A DNA stretch of 64,000 bases from SPGG2 sp964194625 (GCA_964194625.1 CAXMNC010000202.1:6162-70161); one strand, 5' to 3'; counted from the stretch's first letter, positions 46,716-56,714 are shown. The notes: generated by a model not told the origin, from the sequence alone. A program made the numbers and translations.

Positions 46716-48071
46716 ATGTTAACCATATTTGCACGTTATCGGGACTGGCTACAAAATAGACCAGACGCTACGCGTTTGCCTCCGCGAGTACACGCCGCCA
46801 TTCAGCGTCAACAAGAATCCAGCGAAATCTTGATCGGTTGGATTCAGCTCGGTGTTGTCGTCTCTTTTACCATTCTATACACACTGTCACCAAAGACCTT
46901 CACTGAAGACGCCGACTTCGCGCCTGTACCGTGGGTGTTGGCTGCCTACTTTGTGTTCACAGTGTTGAGATTGATACTTGCTCACTACGACCGCTTGCCT
47001 CACTGGATGCTCTACCTTTCTGTAGTGATCGACATGTTTCTGCTGCTCGGTCTTATCTGGAGCTTTCATCTCCAATATGAACAACCCGCATCCTTTTATC
47101 TTAAGGTACCCACGTTGCTTTATGTGTTCATATTCATCGCATTGCGGGCGCTGCGCTTCCAAGCGCGCTTCGTGATCACCGCAGGGATAGTGGCAGCCCT
47201 AGGGTGGCTAGCACTGGTGGGATATGTTGTCACCGTCGACCCGGAAAACACGATGATCACGCGGGACTATGTGGAGTATATGACCTCTAATAGTGTGCTG
47301 CTCGGCGCCGAGTTCGACAAGATAATTTCAATCCTTATGGTCACCGCGATAATCGCAATCGCTCTCGCACGCGCACGCCGCCTGCTGATCCAGTCAGTCG
47401 TGGATAGTAGCACGGCGCAGGACCTGTCTCGATTTGTACCGTCAGAAGTAGTCAGACGGGTCAAGTCTTCCGAGGAACGGGTTGAAGCGGGGCAAGGTGA
47501 AGTTGGGCAGGCCACAATCCTTTTTACAGATATAGAAAGCTTCACAACCATCAGTGAAGCGCTGTCGCCGGAGCAACTCATCGCGACCCTCAACGAATAT
47601 TTCTCCGTAGTGGTAGAACCGATTGAGCGCTGCGGCGGTGTTATCAATCAGTTTCAGGGCGATGCTATTCTGGCCACCTTCAATCTTCCGGAAAAGAATC
47701 CCGATCACGCAGCGAATGCGGTACAGGCCGCCTTGGAAATTCAAGATGTGCTTAAGGCACGTACGTTTGGTGAGAACATCACATTAAACTGCCGAGTTGG
47801 CATCAACACGGGTACGTGTGTCGGCGGGTTGGTTGGTACGGGTAACCGGCTTAGCTATACCGTGCATGGAGACGACGTAAACCTGGCGGCGCGACTGGAA
47901 CAACTCAACAAAGAATACGGCACCCGCATCATTGTATCGGAGACTACGGCGGAACTCGCAGGGTGGGAACGTTTCGCGTTCGAGCGGATTGGGGAGGTAC
48001 AAGTCCGGGGTAGGAAGATCGCGACGGTCGTCTACACCGTATCACCGCTACAACTCAAATCGGCGCCCTAG
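46716..48071 (+). CDS. Membrane-bound class III adenylate/guanylate cyclase
   Basis: 451 residues from the ATG at 46716, just after the methyltransferase stop. About six hydrophobic helices span residues 40-225 (for example GVVVSFTILYTL, WMLYLSVVIDMFLLLGLIW, LLYVFIFIALRAL). A class III cyclase domain covers about 255-445. Metal-binding aspartates are Asp272 (LFTDIESFT) and Asp316 (FQGDAILATF); VGINTG and the transition-state Asn389/Arg393 pair in VNLAARLEQLN are present, so it should be active. It is three kilobases from a cNMP-binding protein gene, suggesting a local signalling circuit. ATP or GTP preference uncertain. Confidence 0.9.
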   Translation: MLTIFARYRDWLQNRPDATRLPPRVHAAIQRQQESSEILIGWIQLGVVVSFTILYTLSPKTFTEDADFAPVPWVLAAYFVFTVLRLILAHYDRLPHWMLYLSVVIDMFLLLGLIWSFHLQYEQPASFYLKVPTLLYVFIFIALRALRFQARFVITAGIVAALGWLALVGYVVTVDPENTMITRDYVEYMTSNSVLLGAEFDKIISILMVTAIIAIALARARRLLIQSVVDSSTAQDLSRFVPSEVVRRVKSSEERVEAGQGEVGQATILFTDIESFTTISEALSPEQLIATLNEYFSVVVEPIERCGGVINQFQGDAILATFNLPEKNPDHAANAVQAALEIQDVLKARTFGENITLNCRVGINTGTCVGGLVGTGNRLSYTVHGDDVNLAARLEQLNKEYGTRIIVSETTAELAGWERFAFERIGEVQVRGRKIATVVYTVSPLQLKSAP

Positions 48072-48104
48072 TAGAGTGCTGAAAACAAATTCCTTAGCAG
48101 TCTG

Positions 48105-48827
48105 CTAACTATACCCTTTGGCGTGTAAATCCTTCATGTAGCGGGCAATGTTCTCCCTTGCGATCGTCTCGTAGCGTGTTTGGAAAAAATCCGTAAAGAA
48201 GAAAGTCGGTCGCCCTACCAGCGAGTTTAGAAACTTGCGGTGGCCTGCAAAAAAACTCTCGTCAGACACGTGGGCAAATTCTTCCCGTACCGCTTGGCTA
48301 TCCTGGATGAACGCTCCCCAGGGCAAAGCGAAACTCGAAAGATCGATATCGACCATAAATTTCTCATCCAAACACTTTGGATGTTCGGGATGTTTGGTGA
48401 CCATGATCAAATCATAAACACTTTGTTTAAGCGATGACTGTTGATCATTGGTGATCTCTTCGAAGAGCTGGACGCTCTTTAGTTCATTGTCGGCAGCGCC
48501 GGGCTCGTAGATGGCATCGTGAAACCAAAGCCCCATCTCGACTGCGTCGCAATTGTCCATAAGGCCCGCCGCAAGGTCGAATTGCTTTAGGCAATGAGTA
48601 ATATGGTCACAAGTATGATAGCGCCGATGCGGCTCGGAATAACGTCGAACCAAGTCCGCATAGACCGTAGCCGGCCCTTCGCCTTCAGTATCGGCAAAAC
48701 ACCTGTTCCACAGTGCTACAAAGCGACTCTCAACCATGGATTGTCCACGAACTTGCCGCAGAGTGGGGTCTGATTGGGTGGGTAACACCGCCCGACATTC
48801 CCGGGCGCGGCTGTCGTATTTGGCCAT
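48105..48827 (-). CDS. HD-superfamily metal-dependent phosphohydrolase-like protein
   Basis: About 240 residues from the ATG at 48827; an internal ATG at 48737 would better match the family start (LWNRCF) and gives 210 residues. The predicted metal-dependent HD group is recognised by RYSEPHRRYHTCDHI (two histidines) and GLWFHDAIYEP (His-Asp), then DNELKSVQLFEEI and the C-terminal ARENIARYM. Reaction unknown for the family. It is convergent with the cyclase gene (33 bases between), and could be a nucleotide phosphodiesterase, though nothing in sequence proves that. Confidence 0.8.
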   Translation of the reverse strand: MAKYDSRARECRAVLPTQSDPTLRQVRGQSMVESRFVALWNRCFADTEGEGPATVYADLVRRYSEPHRRYHTCDHITHCLKQFDLAAGLMDNCDAVEMGLWFHDAIYEPGAADNELKSVQLFEEITNDQQSSLKQSVYDLIMVTKHPEHPKCLDEKFMVDIDLSSFALPWGAFIQDSQAVREEFAHVSDESFFAGHRKFLNSLVGRPTFFFTDFFQTRYETIARENIARYMKDLHAKGYS

Positions 48828-48884
48828 ACTCAAAGTATAGATCAGGTTTCCGGCCGTGAGAGGGCCGATCCTTACAGTCCATTG

Positions 48885-49349
48885 TCAGGATCCGTTTCGG
48901 TGCAATTCGCTCTGCAGCGCCTCGACTTGTTGGTGGGATAGGGCTAGTTTGTCGCTGAGTTGATGCATAAGATCAAGGGCGACTTCCGGATTCTCGGTGA
49001 TAAGCTTGAGAAATACTTCGTCGGTGATGCGCAACGCTTGCAAGCGGTTCTTCGCCCTTAGGGTTGCCGATCGCGGAGCGTTATTGAGCAACGCGAGCTC
49101 GCCGAAGATCTGATTGTCGCGAAGAACCCCTACCACCACATCCCCGGCATCGGTCTTAGCCAAGATTTCGACTTCACCACTAATAATGACAAAAGCGCAG
49201 TCAGCGGGATCGCCTGCGTGGAACAGGATCTCGCCATCTTCAAAGGTCTGGTACTCACTGGTAAACGCCAACAGCTTGAGTTTTGAGGGCTCAAGCTTGG
49301 CAAACATCGGTACTTTACGAAGAACCTCAGCTTCCTTGAGCAGATCCAC
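48885..49349 (-). CDS. Stand-alone cyclic nucleotide-binding domain protein
   Basis: 154 residues, essentially one Crp-type beta-barrel: FEDGEILFHAGDPADCAFVIISGEVEIL, then the phosphate-binding cassette FGELALLNNAPRSATLRA, with Glu84 and Arg93 kept. This fits real cAMP/cGMP binding. A short C-terminal helix replaces the DNA-binding domain, so it is not a transcription factor. The GTG start has an AGAGG-like site and lies 19 bases after the ABC exporter stop. Likely a regulatory partner of that exporter. Confidence 0.85.
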   Translation of the reverse strand: MDLLKEAEVLRKVPMFAKLEPSKLKLLAFTSEYQTFEDGEILFHAGDPADCAFVIISGEVEILAKTDAGDVVVGVLRDNQIFGELALLNNAPRSATLRAKNRLQALRITDEVFLKLITENPEVALDLMHQLSDKLALSHQQVEALQSELHRNGS

Positions 49350-49368
49350 GATAACCTCTAACCTGCGC

Positions 49369-52017
49369 TCAACCAGCCATCACCAGTTCTTTGAGAACTG
49401 TATTTGGCTTGTCCAGATCGGTAAACCGGCCCTGCTCGACGACCTTACCACCGTCGAGTACCAGAGTATGATCGAATTCACGACCTAGACTGGCACGGTG
49501 TAGGACCCAGATCAAGCCACGGTCTCTGAACTCGCGAAACAGCGCCTCCATTATCTTGGTCTGGGTTGCGCCATCCATCGCCGCCGTGGCCTCGTCTATG
49601 ACCAGCAGATCCGGGCGTTTCAGTACCGCACGTGCGATGGCGATTTTCTGCCGCTGTACCGGGCTCAAGCGACTTCCGGCGATACCAACTTGATGATCGA
49701 GTCCCACTTGCATCACGGTACGACGGAGCCCAAGTTTTTCTGCGATCTCGCCAATAAGCGTCCCCACGGTTGAGGCCGCCCTTGGCTTACCGTAGGCCAG
49801 CCGACCGAACAGGATATTGTCTTGGATAGAGATGGCCGGGTTATATCGTTCTGGATCGAAGAACTCAATCGCTCCCTTATGTTCTCCGAGGCCTTCGGCA
49901 AACGCATGGCGGGCTTCCAACAGTCGTACTTGCATGCGTGCATCAACAAGCCCAAGTCGGTGCCGGGTGGGGATCAGCTTGAACGGCAAGGACAACAACA
50001 TGCTTCTATCTTCGGGTGTCAACTGCGCCGACGCCACGCCCTCGATACGGGTCAGCATGCTTTGGAAGGCCGGCAGATCATCGGCCCGAATGAAACTGTA
50101 TTGTTCGAACAACTCACTGCCCGGTTCCACGTCGGCGAACAAATCAACCATGACCGCCGCCAACTTACGACCAATTTCGATGAACTGTGGCGTCAAATCC
50201 ATGTCCCCCAACACTTTTCGCATATAGTCGTTGGCGGACAGATTTTCTATTTGAAAACGGTCATCACATGGGGTACCAAATAACAGATTCTCAGCAATCG
50301 TCATGTTACTGTTAAATCGATTTCGATCGAACAAGTCCACTAGCGGTGCTACGTCCGGATCGCTAATTCGATCTCGCAGTGCGTTGCGCGCTTGCAAAAT
50401 CTGAGCCGCAAGCTCAGGTTGCTCGTCCGGATCGATAGTGCCCTTTAGGCCAAGCTGATAAGCATCTTCGTCCATGTCAACCATATTTAATACGTCGACT
50501 GCTCTATCGTTCAATTCATTCGGCCCCGCGACACCAGCGGCAGCGTAATCAACCCAGTCCGCATTGATGTCATGCTCGGAGTCACCAGCGGCAGCTGCCT
50601 CCGCCATGCGCGCTACAAACTGTTGCTTGGCTTCACCGTCATATTCGGCCGCGAGTAGTGGACGATGCTTTAATGTGTAAAACAGGTTGTCACGCAAACT
50701 GCCGGAACGCAGCTTTGGTTCTTGACCAACATAAGCGATCCGACGACCAATCACTGTTTCGGGAGACTCGGTGAGTGCGACGTCGCCGATATGCACACTG
50801 CCACCCAGGGGTTTTGCGACACCAGCGAGCAGCGACGCAAGTCGTTTCTTTCCGCTGTCGCCTTTGCCAATTAGCGCGACACGTTGCCCTGTATCAAATC
50901 TGAAGGTCACCCCACTCGCAAACCCAGTATCAGCTTCTTCTTCGTCTCGTAGGTCTACGTTAGTGGCAACAAGCTCACCAGCAAGGGTTGGCATAGGCTC
51001 AGGTTCATCAGTCTGCATACTCTCATCGAGCATGCCCTGCGGCCCAAAGGTCTCGATCAACAACTCGTATTTAATCCGCGCGTCTTCCCTAATTTGATAA
51101 TACCTAAGCAGTTCCTTCCATGGTGCAGAGATATCCTTGTAGGCGGCCAGCACTGCAACCAGCGCGCCAAAGGTCAACTGCCCTTTGATAACCAGATAAC
51201 CGCCGATAGAGAAGAAAAAGAAGGGTGTCAACTTGTCAATAAAATTATTTAAAAACTTAATAAAGAACTTCAGTCGAAAAATCTTCAGTCGCACACCGTA
51301 TATCCTATCCATTCGATCGGAGAAATCGGCTAGCTCCAGTCTGGACGTATCGTGGGCATGCACTTCCTGGATGCCAGTAACCACTCCACTGATACCCTCG
51401 GACAATTTCCTCACTTGAACTACACGCTGTTTACCAAGCGCATTGACCTTGCGCTGTAATTTTGGAATCAGATATACCTGCATTGGGTACAGTGCGATGG
51501 CAGCAGTACCAAGCACCCAGTCTTGAACGAACATGAACACAAGTATCGTCAACAGTGTCCCGCCCTGAAAAGCGGGTAAAGCAACCGAATCGCCAACAAA
51601 GCCGCCAAGCGGTTCGGCCTCGGCTGTGATCATAGAGACGATCTCGCCTTCAGACTGCCGGCGAAAGTGGTGTAGCGGAAATCGCAGTACGCGACTAAAT
51701 AGCTGGTTTCGCAGTCGACGCAACATTCGTTCAGCCACCACACCACGATACACGTTAACAAAGTACTTAAAACCGCCATTGATAAAGACTAAGGCTAGGA
51801 AAAATGCGCACAGAACCATCAGATAAGGAATCTGATTGAGCTCATAGCCGAAAAGCACCTGTGGAAAATCACTAGCACCGATGGCTTCATTGATGATGGT
51901 CTTGGGTAAATCGAGCGAGACGTACAGAAATGGGAAGGACGCCGCAGTTACCAGTAGCAGTAGTATTTGTTCCCTGCGACTGTACTTGAAAATAAACTTG
52001 AATATGCTCGGTTCCAT
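49369..52017 (-). CDS. ABC exporter (membrane plus ATPase) with degenerate Walker A and large insertion
   Basis: 882 residues, far longer than a usual 580-residue half exporter. Residues 1-310 are a type IV exporter membrane domain with LLLLVTAASFPFLYVSL as helix 1 and the FPLHHFRRQSEGEIVS coupling region. The nucleotide-binding domain starts near 345. Its P-loop is GKGDSGKK (384-391), with Lys where Ser/Thr normally contacts Mg. A Q-loop (YVGQEP) follows at 432. A 300-residue insertion (about 450-770) contains two further (D/E)NLLFG/DNILFG-like segments. Then come the signature LSPVQ (784-788), Walker B LLVIDEA and His840. Probably exports or flips a lipid or glycan; reduced ATPase is possible. 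Confidence 0.85.
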   Translation of the reverse strand: MEPSIFKFIFKYSRREQILLLLVTAASFPFLYVSLDLPKTIINEAIGASDFPQVLFGYELNQIPYLMVLCAFFLALVFINGGFKYFVNVYRGVVAERMLRRLRNQLFSRVLRFPLHHFRRQSEGEIVSMITAEAEPLGGFVGDSVALPAFQGGTLLTILVFMFVQDWVLGTAAIALYPMQVYLIPKLQRKVNALGKQRVVQVRKLSEGISGVVTGIQEVHAHDTSRLELADFSDRMDRIYGVRLKIFRLKFFIKFLNNFIDKLTPFFFFSIGGYLVIKGQLTFGALVAVLAAYKDISAPWKELLRYYQIREDARIKYELLIETFGPQGMLDESMQTDEPEPMPTLAGELVATNVDLRDEEEADTGFASGVTFRFDTGQRVALIGKGDSGKKRLASLLAGVAKPLGGSVHIGDVALTESPETVIGRRIAYVGQEPKLRSGSLRDNLFYTLKHRPLLAAEYDGEAKQQFVARMAEAAAAGDSEHDINADWVDYAAAGVAGPNELNDRAVDVLNMVDMDEDAYQLGLKGTIDPDEQPELAAQILQARNALRDRISDPDVAPLVDLFDRNRFNSNMTIAENLLFGTPCDDRFQIENLSANDYMRKVLGDMDLTPQFIEIGRKLAAVMVDLFADVEPGSELFEQYSFIRADDLPAFQSMLTRIEGVASAQLTPEDRSMLLSLPFKLIPTRHRLGLVDARMQVRLLEARHAFAEGLGEHKGAIEFFDPERYNPAISIQDNILFGRLAYGKPRAASTVGTLIGEIAEKLGLRRTVMQVGLDHQVGIAGSRLSPVQRQKIAIARAVLKRPDLLVIDEATAAMDGATQTKIMEALFREFRDRGLIWVLHRASLGREFDHTLVLDGGKVVEQGRFTDLDKPNTVLKELVMAG

Positions 52018-52132
52018 GGTCTTCGCCTTTCTTTCGGAGCCGGGAGACGGCTCACTCTAGCCAAAAGACTTTGACGGCCAAAGTAAGTATGAATTCCGCC
52101 AAGCCTTGCTCGGTTGGCTGATAGCGCCAGCG

Positions 52133-54580
52133 CTACATGCGAACGCGTTCACTCTTCGGGTCATAGAAAGGCCGAAGCGAAGCGCGGGCTGGAATGCGTT
52201 CGCACGCAACCTCGATCTCATAAGATCCTGCATTAACAAAGTTCGCATTCACACCATCTTCGTGCTCAACATGGCCCATGCCGATCGCACATCCAATGGT
52301 ATAGCCAAACATACCGGAGGTAATACGCCCGACGATCTTGCCGTCTCGCCAGATGGGCTCATCGTGATATAGCAACGGCTCCGGATCTTCCAACGAAAAT
52401 TGTACAAGCCTACGCTTAAGACCAGTCTCTTTCTGACGTAGAAGCGCGTCGCGGCCGATAAAATCAGCGTCCTTATCAAACGCCACGGCAAAACCCAACC
52501 CGGCCTCGAGCGGCGTGTCTTCCTCGGTGATGTCGTCACCCCAATGTCGATAGCCTTTCTCCATGCGCAGCGAGTTCATGGCATGCATACCTACATGTTT
52601 CAGCCCCAAAGCATCGCCCGCGGCGACGATGGCATCGTAAACCCCGAGCGAGAACTCGGTCGGTATATAGAGTTCCCAACCAAGCTCGCCAACATAGCTG
52701 ATGCGCGAGGCTCTGACTTTAGCGTAAGCCAGGTCTATCTCCTGCGACGTTGCGAAAGGAAAGGCGTCGTTCGACAGGTCAGCATCGGTTACGCGCGTAA
52801 GTAGATCACGCGCGCGTGGACCCATTACTCCCAGCACGGCATGTCCCGACGTAACATCCGTTAACACCGCGTGGGCGCCGTCGGGGATGTGTCGCTGCAG
52901 CCAAACAAAATCTCTAACCTGCGTACCGGCTGCTGTGACCACGAGGTAGCTGTCCTCGGTGAGCCGAGTCACTGTCAGGTCCGCTTCGATGCCACCGCGC
53001 TCATTAAGCCATTGAGTGTAGACGATCTTACCCGGTGGCACGGCCACGTTATTGGCGCATACGCGACTCAGTATTTTTTCCGCATCGCGCCCTTGTAGCA
53101 GGAATTTCGCGAATGACGTCTGGTCCAGTATGCCTACGGTTTCGCGTATGGCTCTGTGTTCGGCACCGGAATACTCGAACCAGTTCTGACGCCCATAGGA
53201 ATATTCGTACTTCGGCTCGACCCCAGGGGGGGCAAACCAATTGGCGCGTTCCCACCCAGCCAATTCGCCGAAGCAGGCGCCACGTGCAGCCAAACGGTCA
53301 TGCAGCGGTGTGGTACGGATCGGGCGCGCGGTTTCCACCTGCCGAAATGGCCAGTGCATAGCATATAGCAACCCCAACCCCTCAATCGTGCGATCGCGCA
53401 GATAGCGGCGGTTTCCCTGAAATGGCGCCCAGCGGCGGATATCCACATCCCAAAGATCCATGGGTGGTCGACCCTTAACAATCCACTCGGCCAACACCAT
53501 GCCGACACCACCCGATGATTGAATACCGATGGAATTAAAGCCGGCCGCCACGAAAAAATTCTTTAGTTCAGGCGCTTCACCCAAGATATAGCGATTGTCA
53601 GGCGTAAAACTCTCAGGCCCACAGAAAAACAACTGAATCCCGGCGTCCTTCAACATCGGAATGCGATGCAAGGCGTTATTTAAGATAGGCTCGAAATGGT
53701 CCCAGTCTTCTGGCAACTGGTCGAATTCGAAATCTTCTGGAATGCCGTCCATACCCCAAGGTTTGGCAGTCGGCTCAAATGCACCCACCAGCAACTTACC
53801 GGCATCTTCCTTGTAGTAGGTGTAACCATCGGGATCCCGTAACACGGCCAGATCCGGGGTTAGCGCTTTTATCGGCTCAGTGACGATATAAAAATGCTCA
53901 GCCGCGTGCAGTGGCACGTTGACCCCACACATGTTGCCGATCTCCCGCCCCCACATGCCACCACAATTGACGACGTACTCGGCCACAATGTCACCCTGAT
54001 CAGTCGCCACACCGGTGACGCGGCCGCCCTCACGATGAATGGCGGTGACCTTCGTATGCTCATAGATCGATGCCCCACCCATTTTCGCCCCGCGCGCGAT
54101 CGCCTGGGCAACGTCCATGGGGTTGAGTTGGCCGTCCTTGGGCAAAAATACCGCGCCCACCAGATCATCGGTATTCAACAGTGGCCATATGCTACGTGCA
54201 TCGCCAGGGGTGATAACCTCTACTTCAAGGCCAAAACAACGCGCCATCGAGGCGCCGCGTTTTAGCTCTTCAAACCGTCCATTATTGGTGGCAAGCGACA
54301 GCGAGCCATTCTGCTTGAAACCCGTTGCCTGACCAGTCTCCTGCTCCAAGGTTCCAAAGAGATCGCAAGTGTATTGCGCGAGCCGGGTGAGGTTATGTGA
54401 CGCGCGCAACTGACCGACAAGCCCGGCTGCATGCCAAGTCGTACCACAAGCAAGAGCCTTGCGTTCGAGTAGGACAACGTCCTTCCACCCCAACTTGGTC
54501 AAATGGTAGGCGACGCTACAGCCAACAATGCCGCCGCCGATAATGACAACCTGTGCCTGCGCAGGAAGATTCTTAGCCAT
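52133..54580 (-). CDS. FAD-dependent oxidoreductase / GcvT fusion (dimethylglycine or sarcosine dehydrogenase-like)
   Basis: 815 residues from the ATG at 54580, which has AGGAGAG upstream. Residues 1-380 are a DAO-type flavoprotein with VVIIGGGIVGCSVAYHL and GTTWHAAGLVGQLRAS, where the His is the usual covalent FAD site. An FAO_M linker comes next. Residues 430-815 are a GcvT-type tetrahydrofolate-binding aminomethyltransferase fold (YTQWLNERGGIEADLTVTR, YVGELGWELYIP, RHWGDDITEEDTPLEAGL). Known relatives oxidatively demethylate N-methylglycines and hand the C1 unit to folate. Substrate among dimethylglycine, sarcosine and related compounds cannot be fixed. Confidence 0.9.
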   Translation of the reverse strand: MAKNLPAQAQVVIIGGGIVGCSVAYHLTKLGWKDVVLLERKALACGTTWHAAGLVGQLRASHNLTRLAQYTCDLFGTLEQETGQATGFKQNGSLSLATNNGRFEELKRGASMARCFGLEVEVITPGDARSIWPLLNTDDLVGAVFLPKDGQLNPMDVAQAIARGAKMGGASIYEHTKVTAIHREGGRVTGVATDQGDIVAEYVVNCGGMWGREIGNMCGVNVPLHAAEHFYIVTEPIKALTPDLAVLRDPDGYTYYKEDAGKLLVGAFEPTAKPWGMDGIPEDFEFDQLPEDWDHFEPILNNALHRIPMLKDAGIQLFFCGPESFTPDNRYILGEAPELKNFFVAAGFNSIGIQSSGGVGMVLAEWIVKGRPPMDLWDVDIRRWAPFQGNRRYLRDRTIEGLGLLYAMHWPFRQVETARPIRTTPLHDRLAARGACFGELAGWERANWFAPPGVEPKYEYSYGRQNWFEYSGAEHRAIRETVGILDQTSFAKFLLQGRDAEKILSRVCANNVAVPPGKIVYTQWLNERGGIEADLTVTRLTEDSYLVVTAAGTQVRDFVWLQRHIPDGAHAVLTDVTSGHAVLGVMGPRARDLLTRVTDADLSNDAFPFATSQEIDLAYAKVRASRISYVGELGWELYIPTEFSLGVYDAIVAAGDALGLKHVGMHAMNSLRMEKGYRHWGDDITEEDTPLEAGLGFAVAFDKDADFIGRDALLRQKETGLKRRLVQFSLEDPEPLLYHDEPIWRDGKIVGRITSGMFGYTIGCAIGMGHVEHEDGVNANFVNAGSYEIEVACERIPARASLRPFYDPKSERVRM

Positions 54581-54632
54581 CGCGTGCTCTCCTAGTTGGC
54601 TCTTGCTAACTACTCTTGGGCACCCCATTAAA

Positions 54633-55184
54633 TCAGAGTGCAGCCATAACCTCATCCCATGAGCGGCACAGCGTTACACCGGCCGGTATCACAAATTCTC
54701 CATCGACTCCCGGCTTGAATAATATGGCGCGAGCGCCCCGTTCTGATAAGTGGACAAGATGACGTACGTCATCATCTACAAGTACGCTGACGCCGTGCTC
54801 CCTACAAAGCGTCTGTTTATCGCTAGTTGCAGAAGAAAAGATGTTACTAATAGTATCAATAGCTCCGTGCTGCTCCAGCCATGTCTTAGCAAACGTAATA
54901 CGGTATGGCGGACGTGCGGTGATAATATAGACCCTACTATGCAGGCTCAAGGTCCGAAGCGCGTCGAGAGCGCCAACAATAGGCGGGGCGACGAGTGTGT
55001 AGTCACGCTCATAGACCACCGATGACATGGCTTCATAGTTCTCTAGGCCGATCATGGGGACACAGGTCGTCCGATCACACTGCCAAGGTGATACCTCGAG
55101 TCCTAAGTTGTCCCGAATCCACGTCGCCTTAACAAAATTAGTGTCGGCGATGGTAGCATCGTAGTCGATACCAAGACACGGCAT
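54633..55184 (-). CDS. HAD-superfamily hydrolase, 5'-nucleotidase-like
   Basis: 183 residues. HAD motif I is IDYDATIADT (Asp7, Asp9), motif II IITARP (about 96), motif III a lysine in SDKQTL (about 121) and motif IV VLVDDDVRHL (about 135). All catalytic positions are present, so it is probably an active phosphatase, close in length and layout to 5'(3')-deoxyribonucleotidase-like proteins. It lies upstream of the demethylating dehydrogenase on the same strand with about 50 bases between. Substrate unknown. Confidence 0.75.
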   Translation of the reverse strand: MPCLGIDYDATIADTNFVKATWIRDNLGLEVSPWQCDRTTCVPMIGLENYEAMSSVVYERDYTLVAPPIVGALDALRTLSLHSRVYIITARPPYRITFAKTWLEQHGAIDTISNIFSSATSDKQTLCREHGVSVLVDDDVRHLVHLSERGARAILFKPGVDGEFVIPAGVTLCRSWDEVMAAL

Positions 55185-55229
55185 TCGAGTTACTCGTTCA
55201 CCAGCATTAGCAGAAATCTCACCCGCCGT

Positions 55230-56714
55230 TTACTCATTAACGCTGAAGGTGCGATATACATAATCGAGTTTTCTGTTGATGTTCTTGTTGTAGACCTTAT
55301 TGACTTTGGAGTTTTCTTTCAGTCGCCACTCGCTGGTTCTATTAGCGAGGGCCTCAGCCAAGGTCCACCTATAGCTGAACGTCCTTCCAGACAGATTGTG
55401 GATGGCTTCAATCTGTGCCGCTGTGAACCAACTTTCATCGAGCAAATCTATTTTTTCAGATTCGACTACGAACTTGCCGGTCTGCGCGTAGTACAGGGCG
55501 GCTCTGTCTTGACCATCTGTGAGTGCGCGTTTTGCGTGTAACGCATCAAGGAATTGAACGCCGGAACTGAAGCTTTTACCGCGCAGCTCTTGGAGAGCCT
55601 TGATCGGGATCTTGTGCTCTGAAAGTTTCTTCAACACCGGCGCCGACAATTCATAACGGACCTCACGGTAGACTTGTTGATTGAAAACGTTCTGCAGGAA
55701 AAACAATGCGATAAAACAAACAACGGCTGAAATTACGGGCGTGGTGATCCAACCACCACCGATGTTGGCCAACACTTGCCAACGTATCTCCCGGCCACCC
55801 CGCATAAGCCCAATACCCACCACGGCTCCGATCACCGCCTGCGAACTAGAAACCGGAACCAGGGGAATCGTCGGTAATCCATTGTTTGCAAGCAAATATT
55901 CAAGTCCCTCGGAAGCGAATAGAAAAAGAACGATCGAATGCGAAATAACGACCACCCAAGCTGCCACCGGGGACATTGGCAACAGATCTTGACCCACCGT
56001 CAACATCACTTTCTTCGAATACGTGAATACGCCGACGGCAATGGCGATCGCACCAAGCAAGAAAAGTTGTTGTACAGATGTAAGCGTAAAAAAATCAGCG
56101 ACTTTGAAATCGGTAAACGATGAAACTGGCACAAAGACGCCCATAACATTAGCAATGTTATTGGCGCCCAAGCTGTACGCTCCGAAGGCGCCGGCGCATA
56201 TCAAGGCCAAGCGTGTGTACGCATCCAACCGGAGCAGATGAAATTTTCCCCAACGCAGGAACTGCTCCACCAACTTGAATATGGGCACAGCGATGAGGCC
56301 GGCCAGTAGGGGGCATGCCACCCAGGTGGCAAAGATCTTGATCAAAGCACTGGTATCGGTGACAGAGCCACTAAACAGATTCCAACCTATGATGGCGCCG
56401 ACAACTGCTTGGCTTGTAGACACCGGTAGCCCCCATTTGGTCATCATGTAGACGGTACCGGCGGCGGACAATGCCACCATAAATGCGCCAGCAAGCGCAT
56501 TAATCGAACCGAGTTCTCCCAGCGTGTGGGTAGTGCCGGCACCACTTATGACCGCACCAAGAATGACGAAAACGCTGCAGACGATGGCGGCCGTCGTGAA
56601 TTTGACCATTCGTGTGCCAACCGCAGTGCCGAATACATTGGCCGCATCATTAGCCCCCAAAGACCAACCGAGAAACAGTCCACTGGTGAGAAAGAAAAGT
56701 ACGGTGAGATCCAT
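55230..56714 (-). CDS. pit: Inorganic phosphate transporter, Pit family
   Basis: 494 residues with the duplicated Pit signature: SLGANDAANVFGT (about 19-30) and SLGANNIANVMG (about 181-192). Each is followed by a SQAVVGA/SSQAVIGAVVG segment, and roughly ten to twelve membrane helices are present. It takes up phosphate with a cation. A hydrophilic C-terminal extension (about 370-494, LKKLSEHKIPIKALQELRG onward) is longer than in E. coli PitA and has no family I can name. The DUF47 gene directly upstream is its usual partner. Confidence 0.9.
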   Translation of the reverse strand: MDLTVLFFLTSGLFLGWSLGANDAANVFGTAVGTRMVKFTTAAIVCSVFVILGAVISGAGTTHTLGELGSINALAGAFMVALSAAGTVYMMTKWGLPVSTSQAVVGAIIGWNLFSGSVTDTSALIKIFATWVACPLLAGLIAVPIFKLVEQFLRWGKFHLLRLDAYTRLALICAGAFGAYSLGANNIANVMGVFVPVSSFTDFKVADFFTLTSVQQLFLLGAIAIAVGVFTYSKKVMLTVGQDLLPMSPVAAWVVVISHSIVLFLFASEGLEYLLANNGLPTIPLVPVSSSQAVIGAVVGIGLMRGGREIRWQVLANIGGGWITTPVISAVVCFIALFFLQNVFNQQVYREVRYELSAPVLKKLSEHKIPIKALQELRGKSFSSGVQFLDALHAKRALTDGQDRAALYYAQTGKFVVESEKIDLLDESWFTAAQIEAIHNLSGRTFSYRWTLAEALANRTSEWRLKENSKVNKVYNKNINRKLDYVYRTFSVNE

